In this document: positions 26,362 through 33,708 of the stretch, in pieces
How the letters are laid out: every line of letters starts with the position of its first letter
How positions within the stretch are numbered: the stretch's first letter is position 1
From: Prevotella sp.
Lineage (GTDB): Bacteria > Bacteroidota > Bacteroidia > Bacteroidales > Bacteroidaceae
Direction: 5' to 3'
DNA length: 42,915 bases
NCBI GenBank assembly: GCA_022764085.1
Contig: JALERP010000123.1
Coordinates: 1-42,915, forward strand
Position numbers and translations under genes: made by a program
Notes under the pieces: generated by a model
Told to the model about the DNA's origin: nothing
What the model saw: only the letters and a program-made list of their open reading frames with translations
Database searches by the model: none

Positions 26362-28476
26362 ATGATGAAAAATAGCTCCTTTGCACGTCGCGTCAGCGTC
26401 GTGTTGTATTTGCCACTTTTGCTTCCACTGCTCTTGTTATGGAGCTGTGGCACATCCGATATGGCAGTGAAAAAGGGTGACAAGTTCTATGCACTTGGTG
26501 AATATTATGATGCAGCTACACAATACCGCAAGGCTTATCAGCAGACACCTGCCAAGGACAGAAAGACTCGAGGACAACGGGCTCTGAAAATGGCGGATTG
26601 CTATCGCAGAATCAACTACACGGCAAAGGCTGTTTCGGCTTATAATAACGCCGTGAGATACGGACAGACCGATAGTCTCACTTTACTGCGATTGGGACAA
26701 CAGCAGATGCTTGCCGGCAACTATAAGGCTGCCGCTATGGCGTTTGCCGCCGCCGTAGATACCATCTCTGCCGCTATCAGTGAAATGAGAGGGGGAAGCG
26801 ATGGAGAAAGCAATAGAGGGAAAATCGGAGAGATGAGAGGATATCTCGCCCTTGCAAAGACAGGAATGAAGTCGGCAGAGATGGCCCCGCAATGGAAACA
26901 AGAAGGCTCGCGTTACACCGTGAAGAAAGAAAATAACTTCAATTCCAGACGTGCGGACTTCTCTCCAGTGTTAGGTGGCGATGAAGGAGAGATACTATAT
27001 TTCTCATCTACACGCAACCAGACAAAGGGAGACGAACTGAGCGGTATCACGGGACAGAAAACCGGAGATATATTCATGGCTCAGAAAGACGAGAAGGGAA
27101 AATGGCAAAGACCCGAAAACATTGACTCCGAACTCAACTCTGAGTTTGACGAAGGCGCATGCGCCCTCACCCCCGACGGCAAGACAATGTATCTGACAAA
27201 GTGCGTTACTGACCCGTCATATCCACGTTATGCACAGATATGCCGTTCGTCACGTTCAGATGCTTCGTGGAGCAAACCGCAGGATGTGGTGCTCACCAAG
27301 GATACACTGTCAAACTTCGCCCATCCCGCAGTGTCGCCCGACGGAAAATGGCTTTATTTCACTTCTGACATGCCGGGAGGAATGGGTGGATTTGATATAT
27401 GGAGAGCACAGTTGGCTAACAATGGAGACGTGATTGCCATAGAGAATTTGGGTGAACCGATAAACACTCCCGGCGATGAGAAGTTTCCGACGTTCCGTCC
27501 CAATGGTGACTTGTATTTCTCGTCTGACGGTCATCCGGGAATGGGAGGCTTGGACATCTTTATAGCCAAGCCAAATGAACAGTATGACCCGGAAAGGAAA
27601 AACGGTCAACCGTATGTTATCGAGCATCCCGGCTACCCTCTCAACTCCCAAGGTGACGACTTCGGCATGACATTTGATGGTCTGCTCAACCGCGGATTCT
27701 TCTCCTCCAACCGCGGAGACGGAAAAGGATGGGATCATATCTATTCTTTCGTGAATCCCGAGATAATCCAGACTGTTAAGGGATGGGTATATGAGAAAGA
27801 CGGATATGAACTGCCACAGGGTGTGGTATATATGATTGGCGACGACGGCACCAACCTTAAGCTTAGCGTAAAGGGCGACGGCTCCTTTGAGCATGAGATA
27901 AAGCCGGGAGTGGAATACGCTTTTCTTGGAACATGCAAGGGCTATCTCAACCATTCCGAGTCGTTGAAGGTAGAACCAGTGGAGGAATCGACTGAATATA
28001 CACTGCAGTTTGCCCTTGCCTCTATCACGGCCCCTGTGCTGATTGACAATATCTTCTATGATTTTGATAAGGCTACATTGCGTCCGGAGTCAACAACCGC
28101 ACTTGACCAGTTGGTGAAGTTGCTAAATGAAAATCCTAATGTCACAATAGAGCTAAGTGCCCACTGCGACTATAAGGGTTCGGAGGCATATAACAAACTA
28201 TTGTCGCAGCGACGGGCAGAGAGTGTAGTAGCTTATCTGAAGCAGAGTGGCATAGCCGAAGACCGTCTCACCCCAGTTGGATATGGAAAGGAGAGACCAA
28301 AGACGGTCAATAAGAAACTGGCAGAGAAGCAGTCGTTCCTGAAGGAGAACGATGTGCTCTCAGAGGAATTTATCAAGCAGCTAAAAGAGCCTGAACAGCA
28401 GGAAATATGCAACCAGCTCAACCGCCGTACGGAGTTCCGCGTGCTTCGCACCACTTACGGAATGTTCAAGGACTGA
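26362..28476 (+). CDS. PorE-like T9SS outer-membrane-associated lipoprotein (TPR - PD40 - CRD - OmpA)
   Basis: A 704-aa protein. A hydrophobic leader ends in a lipobox (LLWSCG, Cys29). TPR-like helices follow at about 35-115 (GEYYDAATQYRKAYQQTP), then a beta-propeller of PD40 repeats at about 190-460 (EILYFSSTRNQ, GKWLYFTSDMPGGMGGFDIW, GDLYFSSDGHPGMGGLDIF), a carboxypeptidase-regulatory-like domain at about 473-560, and an OmpA peptidoglycan-binding domain from about 567 (DKATLRPES, QRRAESVVAYLKQSGI). This exact order is that of P. gingivalis PorE (PG1058), which links the T9SS to peptidoglycan. Other OmpA/PD40 proteins share the parts, so orthology is likely but not certain. The leader codons overlap a short dispersed repeat. 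Confidence 0.85.
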   Translation: MMKNSSFARRVSVVLYLPLLLPLLLLWSCGTSDMAVKKGDKFYALGEYYDAATQYRKAYQQTPAKDRKTRGQRALKMADCYRRINYTAKAVSAYNNAVRYGQTDSLTLLRLGQQQMLAGNYKAAAMAFAAAVDTISAAISEMRGGSDGESNRGKIGEMRGYLALAKTGMKSAEMAPQWKQEGSRYTVKKENNFNSRRADFSPVLGGDEGEILYFSSTRNQTKGDELSGITGQKTGDIFMAQKDEKGKWQRPENIDSELNSEFDEGACALTPDGKTMYLTKCVTDPSYPRYAQICRSSRSDASWSKPQDVVLTKDTLSNFAHPAVSPDGKWLYFTSDMPGGMGGFDIWRAQLANNGDVIAIENLGEPINTPGDEKFPTFRPNGDLYFSSDGHPGMGGLDIFIAKPNEQYDPERKNGQPYVIEHPGYPLNSQGDDFGMTFDGLLNRGFFSSNRGDGKGWDHIYSFVNPEIIQTVKGWVYEKDGYELPQGVVYMIGDDGTNLKLSVKGDGSFEHEIKPGVEYAFLGTCKGYLNHSESLKVEPVEESTEYTLQFALASITAPVLIDNIFYDFDKATLRPESTTALDQLVKLLNENPNVTIELSAHCDYKGSEAYNKLLSQRRAESVVAYLKQSGIAEDRLTPVGYGKERPKTVNKKLAEKQSFLKENDVLSEEFIKQLKEPEQQEICNQLNRRTEFRVLRTTYGMFKD
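26389..26409 (+). repeat. Short dispersed repeat, copy 2 (inside PorE-like leader peptide codons)
   Basis: CGCGTCAGCGTCG and the following bases match 19 of 21 positions of 9823-9843. Here they encode part of the lipoprotein leader (RRVSVVLYL). Confidence 0.55.
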
Positions 28477-28487
28477 AATGCCATTCG

Positions 28488-28832
28488 TTATCCTTGCAAC
28501 TTAAGTTCCCTGATGGCGAAAACCGATGATATAAGCATTGTTGCAGCTGGCAGAAGGATGATGACAACAAGTATATGCAGCCAATTGATGTTGGCAAGTG
28601 CGCAGCATGTGTTTATCACTCCGTCGAGGAAGTAGTTCCATGCCTTGAAATACGTGAGCAGAAGCACAGCCAATGATACACACACGCCAGTCCATATATG
28701 GTTATATCGCTCGGCACGCGAAGGCAGGCGGCGCATCACCTGCCGTGTAAAACCGTTGTCGGCGATTTCAGTCTTTGCTGCTTCCTCAAAGAGTTTGTTC
28801 AGTAGTATGTCCTTGTTATCTTCCATATCCAT
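28488..28832 (-). CDS. DUF5056-like small membrane protein, possible anti-sigma partner
   Basis: A 114-aa protein. Residues 1 to about 45 are a hydrophilic, cytoplasm-like head (LLNKLFEEAAKTEIADNGFTRQVMRRLP), followed by two membrane segments (VCVSLAVLLLTYF; HILVVIILLPAATMLISSVFA). Its start codon lies inside the 3' end of the sigma factor gene (17-nt overlap), so the two are translationally coupled. It resembles the Bacteroidales DUF5056 family found beside such sigma factors. The architecture and position suggest a membrane-bound anti-sigma-like regulator, which is inference; no zinc-binding anti-sigma motif is seen. It ends 11 nt from the convergent PorE-like gene with no terminator between. 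Confidence 0.8.
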   Translation of the reverse strand: MDMEDNKDILLNKLFEEAAKTEIADNGFTRQVMRRLPSRAERYNHIWTGVCVSLAVLLLTYFKAWNYFLDGVINTCCALANINWLHILVVIILLPAATMLISSVFAIRELKLQG

Positions 28833-29352
28833 TAGATTTTAAATATTCTGTCATTTTCTGTTTGCCTCTCGAGATATGCGACTTGATAGTACCCTCGTTG
28901 ATACTCGTAATGTCGGCAATGTCGCTGATGCTTCTTCCGTCAATTAGCTGCATTGTGATGCAAGTACGCTGCACGTCGGAGAGCAGGGCGAGGGCGTTGT
29001 ATAAATCCATTTGCAGTGCGGTGTCGCTTGCGCCCTGTGCAGGTATGGCATTTGCTGAGTCGATGTCAGCTGTGGTATGCAGGCTTCTCTTGTAGTCGTA
29101 ATACACATTGTATGCAATGCGGAAGAGCCATGTGGAGAAACCCGACGTACCGCGGAAAGTGGATATCTTCAGGTACGCCTTGACGAAAGTCTCCTGTGCG
29201 AGGTCATCGCTCAGAGGCTCGTCACCCAAAGTCTGGGCGAGGAAAAACTTCCTCACCCTTGACTGGTATTTACGGACCAGACTGTCGAAGGCGCGCTTGT
29301 TGTTGAACATCACCACCTGCGCAATCAGTGTCAAATCACTTATCGTACCCAC
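28816..29352 (-). CDS. RNA polymerase sigma-70 family (ECF-type) sigma factor
   Basis: A 178-aa protein with the two ECF domains. Region 2 (about 10-90) contains AFDSLVRKYQSRVRKFF, DDLAQETFVKAYL and FSTWLFRIAYNVYYDYKR. Region 4 (about 118-172) contains LLSDVQRTCITMQLIDGRSI, SDIADITSINEGTIKSHISR and RGKQKMTEYL. It would direct RNA polymerase to a dedicated regulon. The start is GTG at 29352; no suitable ATG exists before region 2. It lies 24 nt after the DUF6249-like gene and overlaps the DUF5056-like gene by 17 nt. Confidence 0.94.
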   Translation of the reverse strand: MGTISDLTLIAQVVMFNNKRAFDSLVRKYQSRVRKFFLAQTLGDEPLSDDLAQETFVKAYLKISTFRGTSGFSTWLFRIAYNVYYDYKRSLHTTADIDSANAIPAQGASDTALQMDLYNALALLSDVQRTCITMQLIDGRSISDIADITSINEGTIKSHISRGKQKMTEYLKSNGYGR

Positions 29353-29376
29353 TTTCTTCTTATTATAAAAATGTAA

Positions 29377-30285
29377 TTATTTGTTGGAGTCGTCGGGATA
29401 TATCTCCATGTCGTCGGTCGTGTCTTTCTTTGCCGGCTCTTCCTCGGTCTTGGGAGTCTCGTTTGCAGTGTTACCTGCATTATCGACATTCCCTTTACCA
29501 ATCGTATTTCGGTTGCTTGTCCAAGCTATGAAAGCCTGTCCGGCTCCGTAGAGTGTCACGAGTACGCCGATGGAGAATCCGAAGTCGCCCATAATAGAGT
29601 CTAACAGCAGCATCAGTCCCAGTCCGATGAAGAAGTGCATAATGCCCTTGCGCCAAAGTGGGTCCTCTGTGGGCATAGAGGCAATAATGTCATTAGCCGA
29701 TGAGGCTTTGTTCGCAGAATATCCGCTATTTGCAGAATATCCTGTATTCTGTGAGCTTTCGGTATTCTGTGAGCTTCCGTGGTTTGGGGAATTATTCGCC
29801 CCTTGCCTCTTAGTCGAATAACCGAGGACAGAGTCGGGTATAGGCTGTCCGTTCTTCATTGCCATCTCGGCGAGTTTCAGCTTTTGCTGGCGGTTCTTGT
29901 ATATGAAGAAGCAGATGATGAGTATTATTATCACCGGAGCCACCACAAATATAATTGCCACAATGATTATGGGCATGAAGAGCGAAGGTCCGAGAGCGTT
30001 CATCACTTCTTTCAGTTCCTGGATGTCATTGTCAGAAGAGTACTGGTATGTATATTCTTCGTCCATCGAATCCTGGTCCTGTGCGGCTGCACTTGTAGTG
30101 TCGGAAAATGCAACTACACCATTGATTGTATCATTGTCAACAGTAGCATTTATCTTGGCACCGTTTTTATTAACCGTAACGTTAGAAGTTGTTCTCGGCG
30201 TGTGCCTGTGGCTTTGCGCCGAAGCGTCAGTCATTGGCATTGCCAGCAGAGTGGCGACTGACAGTAGGAGCATTAATTTTTTCAT
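29377..30285 (-). CDS. DUF6249-like secreted/membrane protein of the sigma factor operon
   Basis: The ORF track begins at 30369, but a -7 box (TAACTTTG) covers 30367-30374, so translation must start downstream. ATG at 30285 gives a proper signal peptide (MKKLMLLLSVATLLAMPMTD) and a protein of 302 aa. A periplasmic stretch is followed by a membrane segment (FVVAPVIIILIICFFIY), then KLKLAEMAMKNGQPIPDSVL, the conserved motif of DUF6249. Next comes a low-complexity Asn/Ser-rich linker (SQNTESSQNTGYSANSGYSA), two further membrane segments and an acidic tail. Function is unknown. It is first in a unit with the sigma factor and DUF5056-like genes, so a sensor or stress-related envelope role is a guess. 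Confidence 0.8.
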   Translation of the reverse strand: MKKLMLLLSVATLLAMPMTDASAQSHRHTPRTTSNVTVNKNGAKINATVDNDTINGVVAFSDTTSAAAQDQDSMDEEYTYQYSSDNDIQELKEVMNALGPSLFMPIIIVAIIFVVAPVIIILIICFFIYKNRQQKLKLAEMAMKNGQPIPDSVLGYSTKRQGANNSPNHGSSQNTESSQNTGYSANSGYSANKASSANDIIASMPTEDPLWRKGIMHFFIGLGLMLLLDSIMGDFGFSIGVLVTLYGAGQAFIAWTSNRNTIGKGNVDNAGNTANETPKTEEEPAKKDTTDDMEIYPDDSNK

Positions 30286-30366
30286 ATCGTTCTTTTTCTT
30301 TAATTGTTCAACATCGTTTTTATTGTTTTCTTTGTCCTTTTGACGTATTGAAACGCAGTTTGGTTG

Positions 30367-30374
30367 CAAAGTTA
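30367..30374 (-). promoter_or_regulatory. -7 promoter element of the DUF6249 - sigma factor - DUF5056 operon (TAACTTTG)
   Basis: CAAAGTTA on the plus strand is TAACTTTG on the minus. It overlaps the first codon of the ORF as tracked (30369), which excludes that start and supports ATG at 30285. Confidence 0.7.
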
Positions 30375-30449
30375 CGAAAAAAAAGATATGAAAAGTGTGT
30401 TTTTTTTAAGAAATACTTCAAGAATAGATGAAAACTGCGTTTTTTTTCA

Positions 30450-30457
30450 TAATTTTG
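30450..30457 (+). promoter_or_regulatory. -7 promoter element of the rRNA methyltransferase gene (TAATTTTG), near-leaderless
   Basis: TAATTTTG matches TAnnTTTG and ends only 9 nt before the ATG at 30467. The expected transcript starts a few bases before the start codon, so the mRNA would be almost leaderless. Confidence 0.65.
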
Positions 30458-30466
30458 CAGTCGATT

Positions 30467-31681
30467 ATGGCAAGAATAGAAGAATTACCCGAATCATTCC
30501 TTAGTTACACCCGTGAAACGATGGGCGAGGAACTTTTCGCCGCCTTTGTGTCTGGACTTGGCGAGGAAGCCCCGGTGAGTATCCGCGTCAACAGGGCGAA
30601 GTGGGATGGTGGTGTGGCGCATGGCGAGCGTGTGCCCTGGTCTGTTGATGGTTATTATCTGCCCGACCGTCCCAACTTCACCTTCGATCCACTGCTCCAT
30701 GCCGGATGTTATTATGTCCAGGAAGCCTCGTCGATGTTTGTCGAGCGGGTGCTTGGTCAGTATGTCACAGAACCTGTGGAGATGCTGGATATGTGTGCCG
30801 CTCCGGGAGGTAAGTCACTTGCGGCAATAGCCACCCTGCCAGAGGGTAGTTGGCTTATGAGCAACGAGCCGATACGCCAGCGTGCGTCGATATTGGCTGA
30901 AAACGTGAGCAAATGGGGTTCAGAACGTATGGTGGTGGTGAATAACTATCCCGTCCAGATAAGCAAGAGCAAGATGAAGTTCGACGTGATATTGTGCGAC
31001 GTGCCTTGTTCGGGCGAGGGTATGTTTCGCAAGGATGCCCAGGCTATAAGGGAATGGAGTGTGCAGAACGTGGAGAAATGCCGACAGTTGCAGCGTGAGA
31101 TAGTGGCTGAGGCATGGAAATGTCTGCGTCCTGGTGGAATACTCGTTTATAGTACATGCACGTTCAATACCCGCGAGAACGAGGAGAACGTGAGATGGAT
31201 TATGGATGAGTATGGGGCGGAGCTATTGCCAGTGGATGTCAGTCGTGAGTGGAATGTTGTAGGCTCACTGTTGGATGGATTTGATGGCCCTGTATATAGG
31301 TTTATCCCTGGAGTGACGCGCGGCGAGGGGATATTCATGGCAGTGATGAGAAAGGAGGGAGAGTGGAAGCCGCAAAAGAAACCTTCGCTCGACAAACTGC
31401 CCCCGATACTTCATCGTATGGAACTGACGAGGTTTGGCGGCGAGGGAAAAGACGTGTCTCCAAGAGTTGAAATAGACTATGACACTGCCATATCATACCT
31501 AAGACGTGAGGCTATCCGACTGCCGGAAGATGCCCCGAGAGGCATTGTCACCCTGACTTACCGCGGGGCTGCCATCGGACAGGCCAAGAACATCGGAAAC
31601 CGCGCCAATAACCTTTATCCCAAGGAATGGAGAATCAAAAGCACTCACATGCCGGAGGGGAGACGGGAGGTCTTGAATTAA
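30467..31681 (+). CDS. RsmF/RsmB-family rRNA (cytosine-C5) methyltransferase
   Basis: A 404-aa SAM-dependent methyltransferase that makes m5C in rRNA (RsmF/YebU-like) or tRNA. An N-terminal region (IEELPESFLSYTRETMGEEL, VSIRVNRAKW) precedes the catalytic core: SAM motif LDMCAAPGGKSLA, motif IV DVPCSGEGMFRKD with one catalytic Cys, and motif VI YSTCTFNTRENE with the second. The C-terminal ~110 residues carry a PUA-like region (RGIVTLTYRGAAIGQAKNIG). The ORF track starts at 30428, upstream of the -7 box; ATG at 30467 (MARIEELPE) is preferred. Confidence 0.93.
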   Translation: MARIEELPESFLSYTRETMGEELFAAFVSGLGEEAPVSIRVNRAKWDGGVAHGERVPWSVDGYYLPDRPNFTFDPLLHAGCYYVQEASSMFVERVLGQYVTEPVEMLDMCAAPGGKSLAAIATLPEGSWLMSNEPIRQRASILAENVSKWGSERMVVVNNYPVQISKSKMKFDVILCDVPCSGEGMFRKDAQAIREWSVQNVEKCRQLQREIVAEAWKCLRPGGILVYSTCTFNTRENEENVRWIMDEYGAELLPVDVSREWNVVGSLLDGFDGPVYRFIPGVTRGEGIFMAVMRKEGEWKPQKKPSLDKLPPILHRMELTRFGGEGKDVSPRVEIDYDTAISYLRREAIRLPEDAPRGIVTLTYRGAAIGQAKNIGNRANNLYPKEWRIKSTHMPEGRREVLN

Positions 31682-31747
31682 GAATTAAGAATTAAAAATT
31701 AAGAATTAAAAATTAAGAATTAAGAATTAAAAATTAAGAATTAAGGA
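31675..31747 (+). repeat. AATTAAG heptamer array overlapping the methyltransferase stop codon
   Basis: About ten units of AATTAAG with AATTAAA variants. It begins within the last codons and stop codon of the methyltransferase gene. Confidence 0.85.
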
Positions 31748-31792
31748 TTTTAACACAGAGGAAGCCCCCCTAATCCCCCGAGGGGGACTTGC

Positions 31793-32012
31793 ATTGCGGC
31801 AGATAACTCTGTGTCCTCTGTAAAAGCAGCTTTAGCTGCTCTCTGTATCTTCCGCACCCGCAAAAAAACTCAGTGTCTCTGTGTCTCTGTGTTCAAAAAA
31901 ACATCTTGCGGCAGATAACTTTGTGGGCTTTGTAAAGCAGCTTTAGCTGCTCTCTGTATCTTCCGCTACCGAAAAAAAACATAGTGTCTTTGTGTCTTTG
32001 TGTTCAAATAAA
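31793..32012 (+). repeat. Tandem pair of ~112-bp composite repeats (AGCAGCTTTAGCTGCT core)
   Basis: Each copy reads TTGCGGCAGATAACT, then AGCAGCTTTAGCTGCT (7-bp stem), then CTCTGTATCTTCCGC, then an A tract, then GTGTCTnTGTGTCTnTGTGTTCAAA. Copy 1 starts about 31794 and copy 2 about 31906, a period of 112 bp. The same block, same order, occurs near 42695-42870 on the other strand. Confidence 0.88.
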
Positions 32013-32056
32013 ATTAAGAGTTAAAAATTAAGAGTTAAAAATTAAGAGTTAAGAAT
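32012..32056 (+). repeat. AATTAAGAGTTAAA array upstream of thyA
   Basis: Three AAATTAAGAGTTAA units followed by AAGAATT, ending 33 nt before the thyA ATG. It is a variant of the heptamer arrays and follows the composite repeat directly, as it also does before thiD. Confidence 0.8.
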
Positions 32057-32088
32057 TTATATATTAAGACATATAGAAATATCGAGTT

Positions 32089-32883
32089 ATGAAGCAATAT
32101 TTGGAACTGCTCGACCGCATACTTACGGAGGGCGTAAAGAAAGAAGACAGGACTGGTACAGGCACCGTCAGTATCTTCGGTAATCAGATGAGATTCAATC
32201 TGGAGGAGGGATTCCCGCTCCTTACCACAAAGAAACTGCATCTCAAGTCGATAATATATGAACTGCTGTGGTTCCTCAGGGGTGACACGAATATCAAGTA
32301 CCTGAAAGAACACGGTGTGAGCATTTGGGACGAGTGGGCAGACGAAAACGGAGAACTCGGTCCCGTGTATGGACACCAGTGGCGCTCGTGGCCAGATGAA
32401 AACGGTGGAACTATCGACCAGATTGAGAACGTGGTGAATATGATTAAAAACAATCCTGATTCCCGACGTATGATAGTCAGTGCATGGAATGTAGCGGAAG
32501 TGGAACGTATGGCTCTGCCTCCATGTCATACTATGTTCCAATTCTATGTAGCCAATGGCAGATTAAGTCTTCAGCTCTACCAACGTTCTGCTGACACATT
32601 CCTTGGAGTGCCTTTCAACATTGCATCGTATGCGCTTCTGCTGCAGATGATGGCACAGGTGACAGGACTGAAAGCGGGAGACTTCATACATACAACGGGC
32701 GACACCCATCTCTACCTCAACCATATTGAACAGGCCCGACTGCAACTGACACGCACTCCGCGCCCGTTGCCGAGGATGGTAATAAATCCGGATGTGAAGG
32801 ACATCTTCGACTTCAGATACGAGGATTTCCAACTCGAAGGCTATGACCCATGGCCGCATATCAAGGCAGCCGTGTCGGTGTGA
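32089..32883 (+). CDS. thyA: Thymidylate synthase
   Basis: A 264-aa enzyme converting dUMP to dTMP with methylenetetrahydrofolate. The length equals E. coli ThyA, and the catalytic Cys falls at residue 146 in [12 protein letters not shown]. Other conserved parts are [22 protein letters not shown], the [20 protein letters not shown] dUMP site and [10 protein letters not shown]. The product dihydrofolate is recycled by folA, which starts 43 nt downstream. Transcription must cross the repeat-rich upstream spacer, and no TAnnTTTG box is seen there. Confidence 0.98.
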   Translation: MKQYLELLDRILTEGVKKEDRTGTGTVSIFGNQMRFNLEEGFPLLTTKKLHLKSIIYELLWFLRGDTNIKYLKEHGVSIWDEWADENGELGPVYGHQWRSWPDENGGTIDQIENVVNMIKNNPDSRRMIVSAWNVAEVERMALPPCHTMFQFYVANGRLSLQLYQRSADTFLGVPFNIASYALLLQMMAQVTGLKAGDFIHTTGDTHLYLNHIEQARLQLTRTPRPLPRMVINPDVKDIFDFRYEDFQLEGYDPWPHIKAAVSV

Positions 32884-32926
32884 TTTTTATTGGGGAAGAT
32901 AAAACAGATAAATGAATTAAGGAAGT

Positions 32927-33442
32927 ATGAGAATAAATGTGATTGCAGCCGTGGCAAAAAACCGCGGTATAGGACTTGACAATAAACTGCTGTATTGGTT
33001 GCCCAACGATCTCAAGCGCTTCAAGGCACTTACCACTGGGCATACAATAATCATGGGCCGTAACACCTTCCTGTCCTTGCCCAAAGGAGCATTGCCCAAC
33101 CGCCGCAATATCGTGCTCAGCCGCACTCAAAAGGAATTTCCCGGATGCGAGTGTTATGAGTCGCTCGATGAGGCTCTCAGGCATTGCACCTTAGAAGAAT
33201 GCCGTCAGCATGGTATCGATGACGACGATATATATATAATAGGTGGAGCGAGCGTATATTCACAGGCTATGGATATTGCCGACCGGCTTTGCCTTACCGA
33301 GATAGACGACACCCCGGAGAAAGCCGACGTGTTCTTTCCGCCATATAACGAAGGATGGAAAGAAGAAATGCGGGAAGTGCATGACATTGACGAGCGTCAT
33401 GCACACCGCTACGCCTTTGTTGACTATTTAAGGTCGAAATAA
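32927..33442 (+). CDS. folA: Dihydrofolate reductase
   Basis: A 171-aa DHFR that regenerates tetrahydrofolate with NADPH. Conserved segments: INVIAAVAKNRGIGLDNKLL at the N-terminus, WLPNDLKRFKALTTGHTIIM with the active-site acidic residue, GRNTFLSLPKGALPNRRNIV, and IYIIGGASVYSQAM for the cofactor. It is 43 nt after thyA, a classic functional pair. An 11-bp hairpin follows 5 nt after the stop codon. Confidence 0.97.
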   Translation: MRINVIAAVAKNRGIGLDNKLLYWLPNDLKRFKALTTGHTIIMGRNTFLSLPKGALPNRRNIVLSRTQKEFPGCECYESLDEALRHCTLEECRQHGIDDDDIYIIGGASVYSQAMDIADRLCLTEIDDTPEKADVFFPPYNEGWKEEMREVHDIDERHAHRYAFVDYLRSK

Positions 33443-33447
33443 TGTAT

Positions 33448-33483
33448 AGAGACACAGATACTAAAGAAAAAGTCTGTGTCTCT
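33448..33483. terminator. Hairpin after folA (CACAGAG-type arms), possible terminator
   Basis: AGAGACACAGA (33448-33458) and its perfect complement TCTGTGTCTCT (33473-33483) with a 14-nt loop. It lies 5 nt after the folA stop, so it is well placed to end the thyA-folA transcript. It is followed by GTATTTAATATT, not a clean T tract. Confidence 0.5.
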
Positions 33484-33488
33484 GTATT

Positions 33489-33697
33489 TAATATTACTTA
33501 AGTTTTGCATATGCTCAACTTTTTGGAAGTTAAGGAGTTAAGGAGTTATCGCTCCCGTTGGTCGCTTGGAGTTAAGCCATTAGTATTGAGCATTGGATAT
33601 AAGCGCAACAACATTTGGCTTAACTCCTTAACTCCTTAACTCCTTAACTCCTTAACTACCAACTATTATCCTTACTTGTGAAAGTTGAGTAATATTA
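33489..33697. mobile_element. MITE-like 209-bp element with inverted ends and internal octamer arrays
   Basis: Ends are perfect 10-bp inverted repeats TAATATTACT (33489-33498) and AGTAATATTA (33688-33697). Just inside is a 9-bp pair CTCAACTTT (33514-33522) and AAAGTTGAG (33681-33689). Further in, AGTTAAGG units (33527-33548) face about five AACTCCTT units (33620-33657). No coding capacity. It fills the folA-Lrp convergent spacer. Whether it ever moved is unknown; no target-site duplication was recognised. Confidence 0.5.
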
Positions 33698-33708
33698 TAA
33701 ATGAGAGA

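Larger units (their letters stand above)
31682..32088. other. 407-nt repeat-only spacer upstream of thyA
   Basis: In order: AATTAAG array to 31747; CACAGAG; a C/G hairpin CCCCCGAGGGGG near 31776-31787; two tandem copies of a ~112-bp composite repeat; a second heptamer array (about 32012-32056, AAATTAAGAGTT type); and 32 nt of A+T-rich leader before thyA. No credible gene and no clear -7 box. Confidence 0.8.

Noticed and set aside
30285-30369. N-terminal 28 residues of the tracked 330-aa ORF
   Set aside because: The stretch overlaps a promoter box and precedes a complete signal peptide start.
30428-30466. N-terminal 13 residues of the tracked methyltransferase ORF
   Set aside because: Upstream of the predicted transcription start and not like the family N-terminus.
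31770-31790. C/G hairpin (CCCCCGAGGGGG) as a terminator for the methyltransferase gene
   Set aside because: Stem is only 5 bp with a 2-nt loop and no T tract; more likely a fragment of a dispersed repeat.
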